Shown here: positions 1 to 8,684 of the stretch, piece after piece
How positions within the stretch are numbered: the stretch's first letter is position 1
Layout of the letters: each line of letters starts with the position of its first letter
NCBI GenBank assembly: GCA_031296115.1
Contig: JARLGI010000034.1
Location: 1-36,725 of the forward strand
Length of the DNA stretch: 36,725 nucleotides
Reading direction: 5' to 3'
DNA from: Acidobacteriota bacterium
GTDB taxonomy: Bacteria; Acidobacteriota; Terriglobia; Terriglobales; Acidobacteriaceae
The notes under the pieces: model-generated
Told to the model about the DNA's origin: nothing
The model's database searches: none
What the model saw: only the letters and a program-made list of their open reading frames with translations
Translations under genes and position numbers: made by a program

Positions 1-127
1 CACACACACACACACAACTAACTTCTAGAACTTTGCAAACACGAATTCAAACACTCGCAATCACTCTCGCGCACGTCCCTCTCTCGCCTTCTCCCCGCGG
101 CGCGCCCCCCCCCCCCCCCCCCCCCCC
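1..127. repeat. CA microsatellite and 23-base poly-C run at window edge
   Basis: The window opens with a (CA)n tract (1-16). A C-rich, low-complexity stretch follows and ends in an unbroken run of 23 C (105-127). Nothing in it resembles the coding-like sequence that starts immediately after the run. Such runs are rare in high-GC bacterial chromosomes and are typical of assembly or library artefacts at a contig end. I treat it as low-confidence sequence, not as a gene. Confidence 0.7.
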
Positions 128-304
128 GAGACCCTGGGCGACCGCATCGGCGAGCGCATGCGCTCGCGCCTGCATGAGATGTGCAAGAAGGTCGAGATCG
201 AGGGCGCGGACTATCGGCAGCACTCCAAGCAGGCGCACTTCAAGCGGCACGAAGCGCCGACACGGCTGACGCTGAGGAACAGAACGCCGTCAACGCCGGA
301 TTAG
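128..304 (+). CDS. 3' end of an unidentified CDS (partial)
   Basis: From the end of the poly-C run one frame stays open for 58 codons and stops at TAG (302-304). It begins [18 protein letters not shown] and continues with a basic, His-rich tail. The codon pattern (G/C at third positions) looks like real coding sequence, and the stop lies 24 bases before the next gene. The N-terminal part is lost or scrambled by the low-complexity edge. I do not recognise the family. The upstream boundary is arbitrary, because the frame stays open through the C run. Confidence 0.4.
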   Translation, partial: ETLGDRIGERMRSRLHEMCKKVEIEGADYRQHSKQAHFKRHEAPTRLTLRNRTPSTPD

Positions 305-328
305 CGCGCACCTAGATAGAATGTCCTC

Positions 329-1537
329 GTGCAGCGCCTCGAGTTCACGCCCGACCGCGACTCCGAGTTGTTCGCCGCTGTACCGGCGCGTGCGGCGGTA
401 TTCGTGCTGCGCAGTGCTGACGACAGCGCTGAACCCTATATCAGCAAGACCTCGCATCTGCGCCGCCGCTTGCAGCGCCTGCTGGGCGCGAGCGAGGGAC
501 AAAGCCGCAAGCTGAACCTGCGCGACCGCGTGCGCTCGGTCGAGTGGACCGCGACCGGCTCCGACTTCGAAGCGTCCTTCCTGCTCTACCAGACGCTGCG
601 CCGCGAGTTCCCCAAGACCTACGACAAGCGCCTGCGGCTCCGCTTTGCGCCGCTGGTCAAGCTCATCCTCGACAATGCCTATCCGCGCGCTACGGTCACC
701 TCGCGCATCGCCAGTCTTAAGTCGAATGCTCAGTACTTCGGCCCGTTCGCCACCCGGCTAGCGGCAGAAAAGTTTTGCAATGACGCGCTTGACCTGTTCA
801 AGATGCGGCGCTGCACCTTCGACCTGAATCCCGATCCCGCCTTTCCCGGCTGCATTTATTCCGAGATGAAGATGTGCCTCGCGCCGTGCTTCAAGGGCTG
901 CAGCGACGAGGACTACGCGGCCGAGGTCGCGCGCGTGCAGCAGTTCTTCCTGAGCGGAGGCCAGTCTCTGGTGCGCGAGACCGAGTTACAACGCGACGAA
1001 GCCTCCACCAATCTCGACTTCGAGGGCGCCGCCGCGCTGCACGCACGGCTGGAAAAGGTAAAGGCCGCGGCCTCGCAGTTGCGACAGATTGCTCGCCGGC
1101 TCAACGAGTTGGACGGCGTCATGGTGCAACCTTCGGCCGAGCCCGAATCGGTGGCGCTGTTCGAGATTGTCGGAGGCCGCATCTGCGATCCGGTCCCGCT
1201 GGTTGTGGGCAAGCAGACCGAGGCGGCGCAACTAGTCTCGAAGCCGCTATCGATGGAATCGCGCATCACCCAGGCGCTGGCCACTGCTGAACCGCCGAAG
1301 CTGCACGGCGCGCTGGAGTGGATGGAGCACCTGGCGCTGCTCAAGCGCTGGTACTTCCGCACGGTGAAGGTCGGAGAGCTGTTCCTTACGGACAGTAGCG
1401 GCGAGTTGCCCATGCGGCGGGTGGTGCGCGGCATCTCACGCGTCTTTCGCGGCGAAAAGCCCGCCGGCGACCTCAGCGAGACCGCCGGCGACTACTGGAA
1501 ATTCCGCGCTGGCGAAGCCGGAATCAGGGGCAGCTGA
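329..1537 (+). CDS. UvrC N-terminal-like protein (degenerate GIY-YIG, Cys cluster, UVR motif)
   Basis: This 402-residue protein resembles the N-terminal half of the excinuclease subunit UvrC and lacks the C-terminal RNase H-like endonuclease and HhH domains, so it is a UvrC/Cho-like paralogue rather than UvrC itself. A GIY-YIG-like region fills about residues 15-110. Four cysteines at 162, 175, 183 and 187 match the spacing of the UvrC iron-sulfur cysteines. A UVR (UvrB-binding) motif lies near 218-250 (LDFEGAAALHARLEKVK). The GIY and YIG tyrosine positions look replaced (AVF and PYIS), while the helix arginines (LRRRL) and a Glu (DFEAS) remain, so 3' incision activity is doubtful. The start is GTG at 329; an ATG at 321 is in another frame. 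gltX follows in the same direction. Confidence 0.75.
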   Translation: MQRLEFTPDRDSELFAAVPARAAVFVLRSADDSAEPYISKTSHLRRRLQRLLGASEGQSRKLNLRDRVRSVEWTATGSDFEASFLLYQTLRREFPKTYDKRLRLRFAPLVKLILDNAYPRATVTSRIASLKSNAQYFGPFATRLAAEKFCNDALDLFKMRRCTFDLNPDPAFPGCIYSEMKMCLAPCFKGCSDEDYAAEVARVQQFFLSGGQSLVRETELQRDEASTNLDFEGAAALHARLEKVKAAASQLRQIARRLNELDGVMVQPSAEPESVALFEIVGGRICDPVPLVVGKQTEAAQLVSKPLSMESRITQALATAEPPKLHGALEWMEHLALLKRWYFRTVKVGELFLTDSSGELPMRRVVRGISRVFRGEKPAGDLSETAGDYWKFRAGEAGIRGS

Positions 1538-1586
1538 GCAGTCCTCCCGCGTGGCTCCCTTTCCCGGCTCTTGCTAACATCGTCTG

Positions 1587-3071
1587 GTGAGCACAGCTTC
1601 GCAGGTTCGCGTCCGTTTCGCGCCATCTCCTACCGGCTACCTCCACGTCGGCAATGCCCGCACCGCTCTGTTCAACTGGCTTTTCGCGCGGCAGAAGGGC
1701 GGTGTGATGATGCTGCGTATCGAGGACACCGACGTCGCCCGCAGCGAGGAGCGCTTCGAAGGCCAGCTCCTCGACGACCTGAAGTGGATGGGGATTGACT
1801 GGGACGAGGGCCCCGACGTGGGAGGCCCGCACGGCCCGTATCGCCAGAGCGACCGCCTGGCGATCTATCGCGAGCACGCCGAGCGCCTGCTGCGCGAGGG
1901 CAAAGCGTATCTATGTTTCTGCTCGCAGGAGGAGCTGGAACTCGAACGCGAGCGTGCGCTCAAGAACCAACAGCCGCCGATATACTCCGGCAAATGCCGC
2001 GCGCTCGATCCGGCGGAGGCTCGCGGGCGTCGAGCAAATGGCGAGGCTGCCGCCATCCGGCTGCAAATTCCGGAGCATCCCATTCGTTTCCACGACATCG
2101 TGCACGGCCCGGTCGAGTTCTCCCGCGAGGTGGTCAGCGATCCCATCATCCTGCGTTCCACCGGCATTCCGGTTTACAACTACGTGGTGGTGGTGGACGA
2201 CGCGCTGATGGACATCACCCACGTCATTCGCGGCGACGATCACCTTTCCAACACGCCGAAGCAGGTGGCGCTATATGAAGCGCTGGGCTGGCCGGTGCCG
2301 GAGTTCGCGCACCTGTCCACCATACTGGGCAGCGACCGCGAGCGGTTGTCGAAGCGCCATGGGGCCACGTCCATCGCCAACTTTCGCGAGATGGGCGTGC
2401 TGCCCGAGGCGCTGATGAACTATCTCGCGCTGCTGGGCTGGGCGCCGAGCGGCGGCACGCGCGAAATCTTCTCGCCGGAAGAACTGAAGAAAGAGTTTTC
2501 CTTAGAACGAGTCACGCCGTCGCCAGCCGTCTTCGACATGGAAAAGTTGTACTGGCTAAACCGGCACTACATCAAGCAGAGCCCGCCAAAGCGCATCGAG
2601 AAACTCGCGGAGCCATTCTTTGTTGGCGCCGGGCAGTTGCCGGGGAATCCCAATGACGCGACGCGTGCCTGGTTCGGCAAAGTGGTCGCGCTGCTGGCGC
2701 CGTCGGTCGATCGGCTGGAGCAGTTGCCGGAGCGCGCCAGTTTGATATTCCGTTACGATCCTGCGGCCGCGGTGAATGCACCCGACAACGCCGAGGTGCT
2801 GGCCGCATTCGCACAGCAGGTGGAAGGCGATCCCTCGCCCATGACGCCGGAGCGATTCAAGGCGATCATGAACGAAGTGAAAGCCAAGACGGGAGCGAAG
2901 GGCAAGGACCTGTTCCATCCGGTGCGGATTGCCCTGACCGGATCGCACTCTGGGCCAGAGTTCGACAAGCTCATTCCGATTCTCGAGGAAGGCTCGCGGC
3001 TCAGCCTGCCGCAGCCTGTGCTGAACGTCCGCGAGCGCCTGGCGGCCTTTCGTGTGGTGCGCGGAAACTAG
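1587..3071 (+). CDS. gltX: Glutamyl-tRNA synthetase
   Basis: Class I aminoacyl-tRNA synthetase that charges tRNA-Glu with glutamate in the cytoplasm. The 494-residue length is normal for GltX and too long for the tRNA-modifying paralogue GluQ. The HIGH-type motif is HVGN (20-23) within [16 protein letters not shown], and the KMSKS-type motif is RLSKR (253-257). The C-terminal anticodon-binding domain is complete and ends in a family-typical segment ([10 protein letters not shown]). The start is GTG at 1587, the only start that gives the canonical [11 protein letters not shown] beginning. It could also be a non-discriminating enzyme that makes Glu-tRNA-Gln, which cannot be told from the motifs. 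It is convergent with the deaminase gene on the other strand. Confidence 0.95.
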   Translation: MSTASQVRVRFAPSPTGYLHVGNARTALFNWLFARQKGGVMMLRIEDTDVARSEERFEGQLLDDLKWMGIDWDEGPDVGGPHGPYRQSDRLAIYREHAERLLREGKAYLCFCSQEELELERERALKNQQPPIYSGKCRALDPAEARGRRANGEAAAIRLQIPEHPIRFHDIVHGPVEFSREVVSDPIILRSTGIPVYNYVVVVDDALMDITHVIRGDDHLSNTPKQVALYEALGWPVPEFAHLSTILGSDRERLSKRHGATSIANFREMGVLPEALMNYLALLGWAPSGGTREIFSPEELKKEFSLERVTPSPAVFDMEKLYWLNRHYIKQSPPKRIEKLAEPFFVGAGQLPGNPNDATRAWFGKVVALLAPSVDRLEQLPERASLIFRYDPAAAVNAPDNAEVLAAFAQQVEGDPSPMTPERFKAIMNEVKAKTGAKGKDLFHPVRIALTGSHSGPEFDKLIPILEEGSRLSLPQPVLNVRERLAAFRVVRGN

Positions 3072-3109
3072 AGCGCTTTAACATAGCTCTGGTCTGGCTC
3101 GCCGATAGG

Positions 3110-3215
3110 ACGTTGGAGCGCTTCCGGCTGAAGCCGGCTCCCTCGTGAGAAGGCGCTGTGAATGCGGCGCTAAAGCGCCGCTCTACCCGTGTTCGGGGAC
3201 GCAGCCATTCTGAAA
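3110..3215. repeat. REP-like intergenic palindromes
   Basis: The spacer between gltX and the convergent deaminase gene holds two short perfect palindromes: CCGGCTGAAGCCGG near 3125-3138 and GCGGCGCTAAAGCGCCGC near 3166-3183. Each has a small AAG/TAAA-type centre. A related hairpin (GGGGCTTTAGTCCCC) occurs between purL and purF. The form is that of dispersed REP-type elements and may serve as a bidirectional transcription end here. No clear T tract follows. Confidence 0.5.
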
Positions 3216-3245
3216 ATGCTTTACAAAGCGGGGGCGAGAGGAGGG

Positions 3246-4304
3246 TCAGCACTTCGCCAGGAATTCCTGCTTCTTGCCTTCCGGCAAGAACGAGGCGCGA
3301 AAGGAATTCTTGGCCAACTGGCGAATCTCGTCGTCGCTGAAACCAAAGACCTGATGCGCAATCTGGTATTCGCGCGCCAGCGTGGTGTGGAACATATCGG
3401 GATCGTCGGTGTTCAAGGTGACCAGCACACCGGCATCGAAGAGCTTGCGGACCGGATGCTGCTCGACTGCGCTGCAGCATCCGGTAAGTACGTTGCTGGT
3501 GATGCAAATCTCGACCGGAACCTGCCGTTCCGCCAGATACCGCACCAGCTCGGGATCTTCAATAGCGCGCAGGCCATGACCGATGCGGTCGGCCTTCAAT
3601 TCGCGCAGCGCGCCCCAGATGGACTCCGGCCCGGCGGTTTCACCGGCATGGACGGTCAGGCGCAATCCGTGCTCCGCTGCATGCGCATAGACCTCGCGGA
3701 ACTGCTTCGCCCCGGCCTTGCGCTCATCGCCGCCGATGCCGACGCCTGCGACATTGCGGTCCTTGAAGCGAATCGCCTCATCTACGACCCGGCCCGCCTC
3801 TTCAATACCGAAATGCCGCACCGCGTCGAAGATCCAGAAGAGCGACAAGCCGAAGTCCTGTTCGCCACGCCGGCGTCCGCGCTCGGCGCCTGCGAACAGT
3901 GGCGCAAACTCCTGTCCGCGCCACTGCACCACGCCGGCGGAAATGTACACCTCGGCATGGAGGACGTTCTGGGCCTGAAGCTTTTGCATCATGCGATACG
4001 TGACGAGTTCGTAGTCATCCGCGGTGCGCAGGCGCTCGGTGACCGCCTTGAACGCCCACATGAAGCCAGTAAAATTCGCATACGCGTAGAGTTCACGCGC
4101 CTCTTCTTCGCTGAAGACGCGTCCGCTCTCTTCGATGTTGCTGTAACGATTATTAGTGGTCGATAGCGGCGTGGGATGGCGGCGGCTCAGCTCGGCCAGC
4201 GTCGGCGGGTCGACCGTGCCCTCCAGATGCAGCTGCAGCTCGGCCTTGTGCAGCGACAGAATGAAGTCGCTGGGCGGTGGGGTCAGCGTGGGCAATTCGT
4301 TCAT
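3246..4304 (-). CDS. Adenosine deaminase-family protein
   Basis: A 352-residue metal-dependent amidohydrolase of the adenosine/AMP deaminase family, expected to deaminate a purine nucleoside or related compound. Family signatures run in order: ELQLHLEG (22-29), VHAGE (His219, Glu222), RIGHG (His243) and NTDDP (Asp300, Asp301). The first metal-binding His of the usual HxH pair is Gln24 here, with His26 retained (see findings). The start is ATG at 4302-4304; it overlaps the stop of the upstream permease gene as ATGA, so the two are probably translationally coupled and functionally linked. Reading the frame further upstream would run through the permease gene and is not credible. Adenosine, adenine or 6-aminodeoxyfutalosine are possible substrates; the sequence alone does not decide. 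Confidence 0.85.
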   Translation of the reverse strand: MNELPTLTPPPSDFILSLHKAELQLHLEGTVDPPTLAELSRRHPTPLSTTNNRYSNIEESGRVFSEEEARELYAYANFTGFMWAFKAVTERLRTADDYELVTYRMMQKLQAQNVLHAEVYISAGVVQWRGQEFAPLFAGAERGRRRGEQDFGLSLFWIFDAVRHFGIEEAGRVVDEAIRFKDRNVAGVGIGGDERKAGAKQFREVYAHAAEHGLRLTVHAGETAGPESIWGALRELKADRIGHGLRAIEDPELVRYLAERQVPVEICITSNVLTGCCSAVEQHPVRKLFDAGVLVTLNTDDPDMFHTTLAREYQIAHQVFGFSDDEIRQLAKNSFRASFLPEGKKQEFLAKC

Positions 4305-5863
4305 TTCGCGGGATTGTTGCCCGGCGCGAATTCGCTGCGATGGCGGCTGTACAGCATGTACACCGTCAGTCCGATAACCAGCCAGGCGAAGAAGCGCAGC
4401 CAAGTCAGGATGGGCAGCCCGGCCATCAACAGGATGCAGAACAGAACGCTGAGCACGGGCGCCGCAATTCCACCCGGCGCGCGGAACCCTCGACGCCGCT
4501 CGGGCTGTTTGTAGCGCAGGATGATGACTCCGATCGACACCAGCACGAACGCAAACAGAGTGCCGATGTTCGACAAATCGGAAAGCGTGCCGATGTCGAG
4601 AATGCCGCCGGGAATGCCCACCAGGAACCCCGCGATCCAGGTAGCGACGGCGGGCGTACGGAAGCGGGGATGCACCCGTCCGAATATCTTGGGCAGCAGT
4701 CCGTCGCGCGACATCGAAAACCATACACGCGCCTGGCCAAGCTGAAACACCAGCAACGATGAGATCATGCCCATCATGGCGCCGAACAACACGGCCAGCT
4801 CCGTCCAGTGCAGCAGCGCGGACTTCGACACGCCGGCCAGCCGGCTCATGCTGTTGACCACGGGCGCGGCGTCGTCGATGAGCGATTGCCAGGGCACGAT
4901 GCCGGTGAGCACCACCGCTACGGCGATGTACAGCACGGTACAAACAATCAAAGTCGCGATGATGCCGATGGGCATGTCGCGCTGCGGATTGCGCGCCTCT
5001 TCCGCCGCGGTCGAGACCGAGTCGAATCCTATGTAGGTGAAGAAGATAATGGAGCCGCCGGTGAGCACGCCAGCCCAGCCCTGGGGCGCGAAGGGATGGT
5101 AGTTCGCCGGCTGAATGAATCTCATGCCCACGAAGACGAAGGCCAGGATGGCCGCAATCTTCAGGATCACCATCACGTTGTTGGTCTCGGCCGATTCGCG
5201 AATGCCGCGCACCAGAACAACGGTCAGCACCATGACAATTAAGAAGGCGGGCAGGTTGAAGCCGAAATGCCAGCCGGGCGTGTACAGCACGTTGCCCTGC
5301 AGATCGGTGAGGCCGCCGGGCAGGTAGGCGGGAGTGATCCATCGCAGGGTGGGGTGCCAGCCGAACCAGCTGAAGGTGGCGGCGATGTGAGCAGCGAAGC
5401 CGACGCTAACCGCCATGTTGCTGACGGCGTATTCCAGGATGAGGTCCCATCCAATGATCCAGGCGATCAGCTCGCCCATGGTGGCGTATGTGTAGGTGTA
5501 GGCGCTGCCCGCAATGGGGATCATGGACGCCAGTTCGGCGTAGCAGAGCGCCGTGAATCCGCACACGATCGCGACCAGGACCAAAGAAATAGCCAGCGCC
5601 GGACCTGCTCCCGGCCGCCCGAGCGTGGCCACGTGATGCACGATGTAGTCCGCCAGCGGCGCATTGAGGATGGACGAAGTGTCGAACTTCTGTCCGGCAA
5701 TGGCGGTGCCCACCACCGTGAAGATGCCGGAGCCAATGACCGCGCCGATGCCCAGTGCGGTCAGCGACCACGGCCCCAAGGTCTTCTTCAGCCGGTGTTC
5801 CGGCTCCTCCGATTCGGAGATCAGCTTGTCAATGGACTTGCACGCGAAGAGTTGGTTCGCCAG
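4301..5863 (-). CDS. APC-family amino acid permease (cationic amino acid transporter type)
   Basis: An integral inner-membrane transporter of the amino acid-polyamine-organocation superfamily, about 520 residues with some 12-14 hydrophobic segments. The first membrane segment carries the family motif GIGAVIGSGIFTVVG. A later segment reads FFTYIGFDSVSTAAEE, typical of CAT/YfnA-like permeases. The first ATG/GTG/TTG-type start in the conserved part is a TTG (5779), but the same frame continues upstream with a family-typical N-terminus (ANQLFACKSIDKL, then EEPEHRLKKTLGPWSL). No ATG, GTG or TTG exists there. I therefore place the start at CTG 5863, which has a GGAG ribosome site 7 bases upstream. 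The substrate is unknown. The 3' end overlaps the deaminase gene by four bases. Confidence 0.85.
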   Translation of the reverse strand: MANQLFACKSIDKLISESEEPEHRLKKTLGPWSLTALGIGAVIGSGIFTVVGTAIAGQKFDTSSILNAPLADYIVHHVATLGRPGAGPALAISLVLVAIVCGFTALCYAELASMIPIAGSAYTYTYATMGELIAWIIGWDLILEYAVSNMAVSVGFAAHIAATFSWFGWHPTLRWITPAYLPGGLTDLQGNVLYTPGWHFGFNLPAFLIVMVLTVVLVRGIRESAETNNVMVILKIAAILAFVFVGMRFIQPANYHPFAPQGWAGVLTGGSIIFFTYIGFDSVSTAAEEARNPQRDMPIGIIATLIVCTVLYIAVAVVLTGIVPWQSLIDDAAPVVNSMSRLAGVSKSALLHWTELAVLFGAMMGMISSLLVFQLGQARVWFSMSRDGLLPKIFGRVHPRFRTPAVATWIAGFLVGIPGGILDIGTLSDLSNIGTLFAFVLVSIGVIILRYKQPERRRGFRAPGGIAAPVLSVLFCILLMAGLPILTWLRFFAWLVIGLTVYMLYSRHRSEFAPGNNPAK

Positions 5864-5940
5864 GGCTACGCTCCGGGAAGTGCGGGAATCAGTGCCTCCG
5901 AATTCAAACAGAAAGCCCGGCGCAAGGGCAAGTCGAGTAC

Positions 5941-6120
5941 TTTCACCACAGAGACACTGAGCGCACAGAGAAAATCCTCATAGATAACAAAAAACCGGGT
6001 TTTGCCTGGTTGAAGCTGATTCTTGCCGAATTCGACCGCCCTGGTTCTTCTATCTGTTCCTTCTCTGCGTCTCTGTGGTAGATCGAAATTCTCTGTGTTC
6101 TCCGTGACTCTGTGGTGAAT
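5941..6120. repeat. Inverted pair of CACAGAG-type intergenic repeats
   Basis: The left arm (5942-5973) begins TTCACCACAGAG. Its reverse complement recurs at 6088-6119, with 27 of 32 positions matching by eye. A third, shorter copy in the right-arm orientation lies at 6061-6080. The interior has no gene. The element lies between the start of the permease gene and the 3' end of the S9 peptidase gene, both on the minus strand. CACAGAGACACAGAG-like intergenic repeats are familiar from many bacterial genomes; their function is not settled. The arms could form a long stem in RNA and so end peptidase transcription. Confidence 0.75.
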
Positions 6121-6121
6121 C

Positions 6122-8407
6122 CTACTTTCCCGGCGCCAATGCCTCCAGAAAAAAGTCGTTGATCATGTGAAACAGGTGGGTACTCGCCGCGGCTCCAGAG
6201 ATGCCATGGGTCTTGCGGGGATACAGCATCAGTTGAAACTGCTTGCCGGAGTTGATCAGCTCGTTCGCCATCTGCATGGTGTTCTGCACGTGCACGTTAT
6301 CGTCCCCGGTGCCATGTATCTCCAGCAGCTTGCCGTGCAGGTTGGCGGCGAAGTTCACGGGCGAGCTCTTCTTGTATCCCTCTTCGTTGTCTTTCGGAAG
6401 GCCCATGTAGCGCTCGGTGTAAATCGAATCGTAATTTCGCCAGTCGGTCACCGGCGCCACCGAGACGCCCGCCTTAAACATGTCGCTGTGCTCCATGGCG
6501 TAGAGAGTGAAGTACCCGCCGTAACTCCATCCCCAGAAACCGATGCGGCTGGCATCCAGTTGCGGATACTTCTCCAGCGCCTGCTTCACGGCGGCAATTT
6601 GGTCAGCCAGCTCCACCTCTCCAAGATTGTGCTTGATGGGTATCGCGAAAGCCTTGCCGCGGTTGGCCATGCCCCGATTGTCCACGTGCAGCACGGCAAA
6701 TCCCTGGCGCGTCAGCACCTGGTCGAAGAGGTCGCCGCCGATCCAGGCATCGCGCACCGACTGTACGCCCGGACCGCCATAGGGATTGACGATGAGCGGC
6801 ACTTTGCCACCCGCCACCATGGGGCCGCTGACGGGCAACAGGATCTGGCCCAGGAGGGTGGTGTCGTCGGCCGCCTTGAAGTCCACGAACTTCGGCGCGA
6901 GCAGACTGTAGCCTTCTACGCTGTGCGGCTTCCAAAAGGCTTTGCAGGCGCCATTCACGGCGCACAGCGAGACCGCCGGCGGCGTCATTACCGCCGAGTA
7001 GCGGTCCACGTAATACTTGGCATCCTTGGGCTCGAAGTCGGCGGTGTGGGTTCCGTTCCCCTTCGATACCCGACGGAAACCCTGGCCATCCAGCCCGACG
7101 GAGAAAACATTCTCCTGCCGCCAATCACCCTCGTTGGCCGAAAAATAAACCACGCCTCGCTGCTCATCCACGCCATCAATGCTTTCGACCTCCCAGTCTC
7201 CCTTCGTGAGCTGCGCCATCATTTTGGCGTCGGCGCCCAGCGGGTTTTGCTTGTCAAACTGGTAGAGATAGATGTGGTTGTGCCCGTCCCTCCAACTGGT
7301 CCACAAATAGCGGTCACCGGAGGACAGCATCTTGAGATCGACCTCCGGATGCATGTCGATCCAGGCATCGCTACTTTCGGTCATCACGACCCTGGACTTA
7401 CCGCTGTTGACATCAATGAAGTAGAGGTCGACACGGGTCTGCAGGCGATCCAGCGCCAGCGCCCACAACAGTCCTTCGCGCACCCATCCGAAGCGGGGTA
7501 CCAGCACGTCGCTACCATTGCCCAGCACCAGGCCGCCCTCCTTATCGCCGCCGGCCGTGATCCAGCGCGTTTTACCCCCGTCAGAGTTGACGATCGCCAG
7601 CCGCACCGTCGGACTGGGATCACCCGGCTGCGGATATTTTTCCTGCTCCACAGTGGCATGCGTTGGTATCCAGTCGGTGATGGGATAGCGCGGCACCTCT
7701 TTCTCGTTCATCTGCAGGAACGCGATCTGCTTTCCGTCGGGAGACCAGAAGTAATTGCTGCGGGTGAATAACTCCTCTTCGTACACCCAGTCGACTTCGC
7801 CGTTCAGCAGGTTCTCGTCGCCGTCCTTAGTCAGCGCACGTTCCCGCCCGTCGGCGATGGAGCGCACGTAGAGGTTGTGTTTGCGAACATAGGCCAGGCG
7901 TTTGCCATCGGGCGAAAACTTCGGATCTTCACTGCTGTCCGAGCCGGAAGTGAGTTGCACGGCGGTACCGCTATCGAGACTGAACAGCCACAACTGGCCC
8001 AGCGAATCGAACAGCAACTGCTGCGAGTCGGGCGCCCAGTGATACGCAGCTATCGAATAGCGATGCGCGGCTTCCTTCTTGCGCTCGTCTTTGATGGCGC
8101 TAGTCGGCGGGACCAGGGTCGACAACTTCTCGCTCGTCACCAGCACGGCGCGCCGGCCGGTGCTGACATCCACACAGTACAACGTCCCGCGCTCGCCGCT
8201 GTCGTCACGTTGCACGAAAGCTACCTTCGAGCCGTCCGGGCTCCATTTGATCGATTCCGGTCCGCGCCCCAGAATGCCGCCACTCTGGTAGATGTCTTCG
8301 ATGGTCAGCTCCTTAACGGCGGTCGGTTCCTGCGAAACCGCGACCATTGGCGAGAGCGAGACGAAAAGGGACAGCGAGAAAACCGGGGCAGCGAAGCATA
8401 TTTTCAC
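6122..8407 (-). CDS. Secreted S9 prolyl oligopeptidase / DPP-IV-like peptidase
   Basis: A 761-residue serine peptidase, probably periplasmic or secreted, that would cleave dipeptides or short peptides next to proline. A signal peptide is visible (residues 1-25, hydrophobic core FSLSLFVSLSPMVAV). An N-terminal beta-propeller follows with WSPDG/FSPDGK repeats (SIKWSPDG, YHWAPDS, KFSPDGKR, YFWSPDGKQ). The C-terminal alpha/beta hydrolase domain carries the nucleophile motif GWSYGGY (Ser628), an Asp in GTGDDNVH and a His in KTHGISG, so the triad looks complete. The start is GTG at 8407 with GGAG five bases upstream. An extended -10 (TG-T-TATAAA) about 40 bases upstream supports its own promoter. 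Confidence 0.93.
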   Translation of the reverse strand: MKICFAAPVFSLSLFVSLSPMVAVSQEPTAVKELTIEDIYQSGGILGRGPESIKWSPDGSKVAFVQRDDSGERGTLYCVDVSTGRRAVLVTSEKLSTLVPPTSAIKDERKKEAAHRYSIAAYHWAPDSQQLLFDSLGQLWLFSLDSGTAVQLTSGSDSSEDPKFSPDGKRLAYVRKHNLYVRSIADGRERALTKDGDENLLNGEVDWVYEEELFTRSNYFWSPDGKQIAFLQMNEKEVPRYPITDWIPTHATVEQEKYPQPGDPSPTVRLAIVNSDGGKTRWITAGGDKEGGLVLGNGSDVLVPRFGWVREGLLWALALDRLQTRVDLYFIDVNSGKSRVVMTESSDAWIDMHPEVDLKMLSSGDRYLWTSWRDGHNHIYLYQFDKQNPLGADAKMMAQLTKGDWEVESIDGVDEQRGVVYFSANEGDWRQENVFSVGLDGQGFRRVSKGNGTHTADFEPKDAKYYVDRYSAVMTPPAVSLCAVNGACKAFWKPHSVEGYSLLAPKFVDFKAADDTTLLGQILLPVSGPMVAGGKVPLIVNPYGGPGVQSVRDAWIGGDLFDQVLTRQGFAVLHVDNRGMANRGKAFAIPIKHNLGEVELADQIAAVKQALEKYPQLDASRIGFWGWSYGGYFTLYAMEHSDMFKAGVSVAPVTDWRNYDSIYTERYMGLPKDNEEGYKKSSPVNFAANLHGKLLEIHGTGDDNVHVQNTMQMANELINSGKQFQLMLYPRKTHGISGAAASTHLFHMINDFFLEALAPGK

Positions 8408-8442
8408 ATTGGCTCCAGGGTAAAGGATGTGCAGCGAAGAAG

Positions 8443-8451
8443 TTTATAACA
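8443..8451 (-). promoter_or_regulatory. Extended -10 promoter of the S9 peptidase gene
   Basis: Read on the minus strand the site is TG-T-TATAAA, an extended -10 element. It would start transcription about 28 bases before the GTG start. No good -35 is visible, as is common for extended -10 promoters. Confidence 0.45.
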
Positions 8452-8635
8452 GGGAGGAGTAAAGGCGGTCACAGACGCCGGGCCGTTTCGGGCGTTTCAA
8501 AACGGTTCCGCAGGGGCGATTTAGGGCAGCCTAGCAGAAGCGCTGGGTAAGAGTGGAGAATCGGCCCGAGCCTATGCGGCCAGGCACTACCACTCAATAG
8601 CCAAAGACCTTAGTCCACTACCGAGTTTGCGGAGT

Positions 8636-8662
8636 TTGCCGTCCTTTTCTGCGTGCTAGAAT
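8636..8662 (+). promoter_or_regulatory. Putative sigma-70 promoter of the zinc-ribbon protein gene
   Basis: TAGAAT (8657-8662) is preceded by TGC, giving an extended -10. TTGCCG about 15 bases upstream is a weak -35. The expected start of transcription is about 15 bases before the ATG at 8685. It lies within the divergent spacer shared with the S9 peptidase gene. Confidence 0.45.
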
Positions 8663-8684
8663 CCAAATAGGCGGCTCACATCTG

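Noticed and set aside
3189..4166. Long plus-strand frame (325 codons) opposite the deaminase gene
   Set aside because: The minus strand carries all deaminase motifs in one frame; the plus frame is an antisense shadow of a high-GC gene.
4305..5342. In-frame upstream extension of the deaminase into the permease region
   Set aside because: The extension is the permease gene in another frame and is Arg/His-rich without family similarity; the ATGA overlap marks the true start.
6167..7771. 534-codon plus-strand frame
   Set aside because: Antisense to the S9 peptidase, whose propeller and catalytic motifs are complete on the minus strand.
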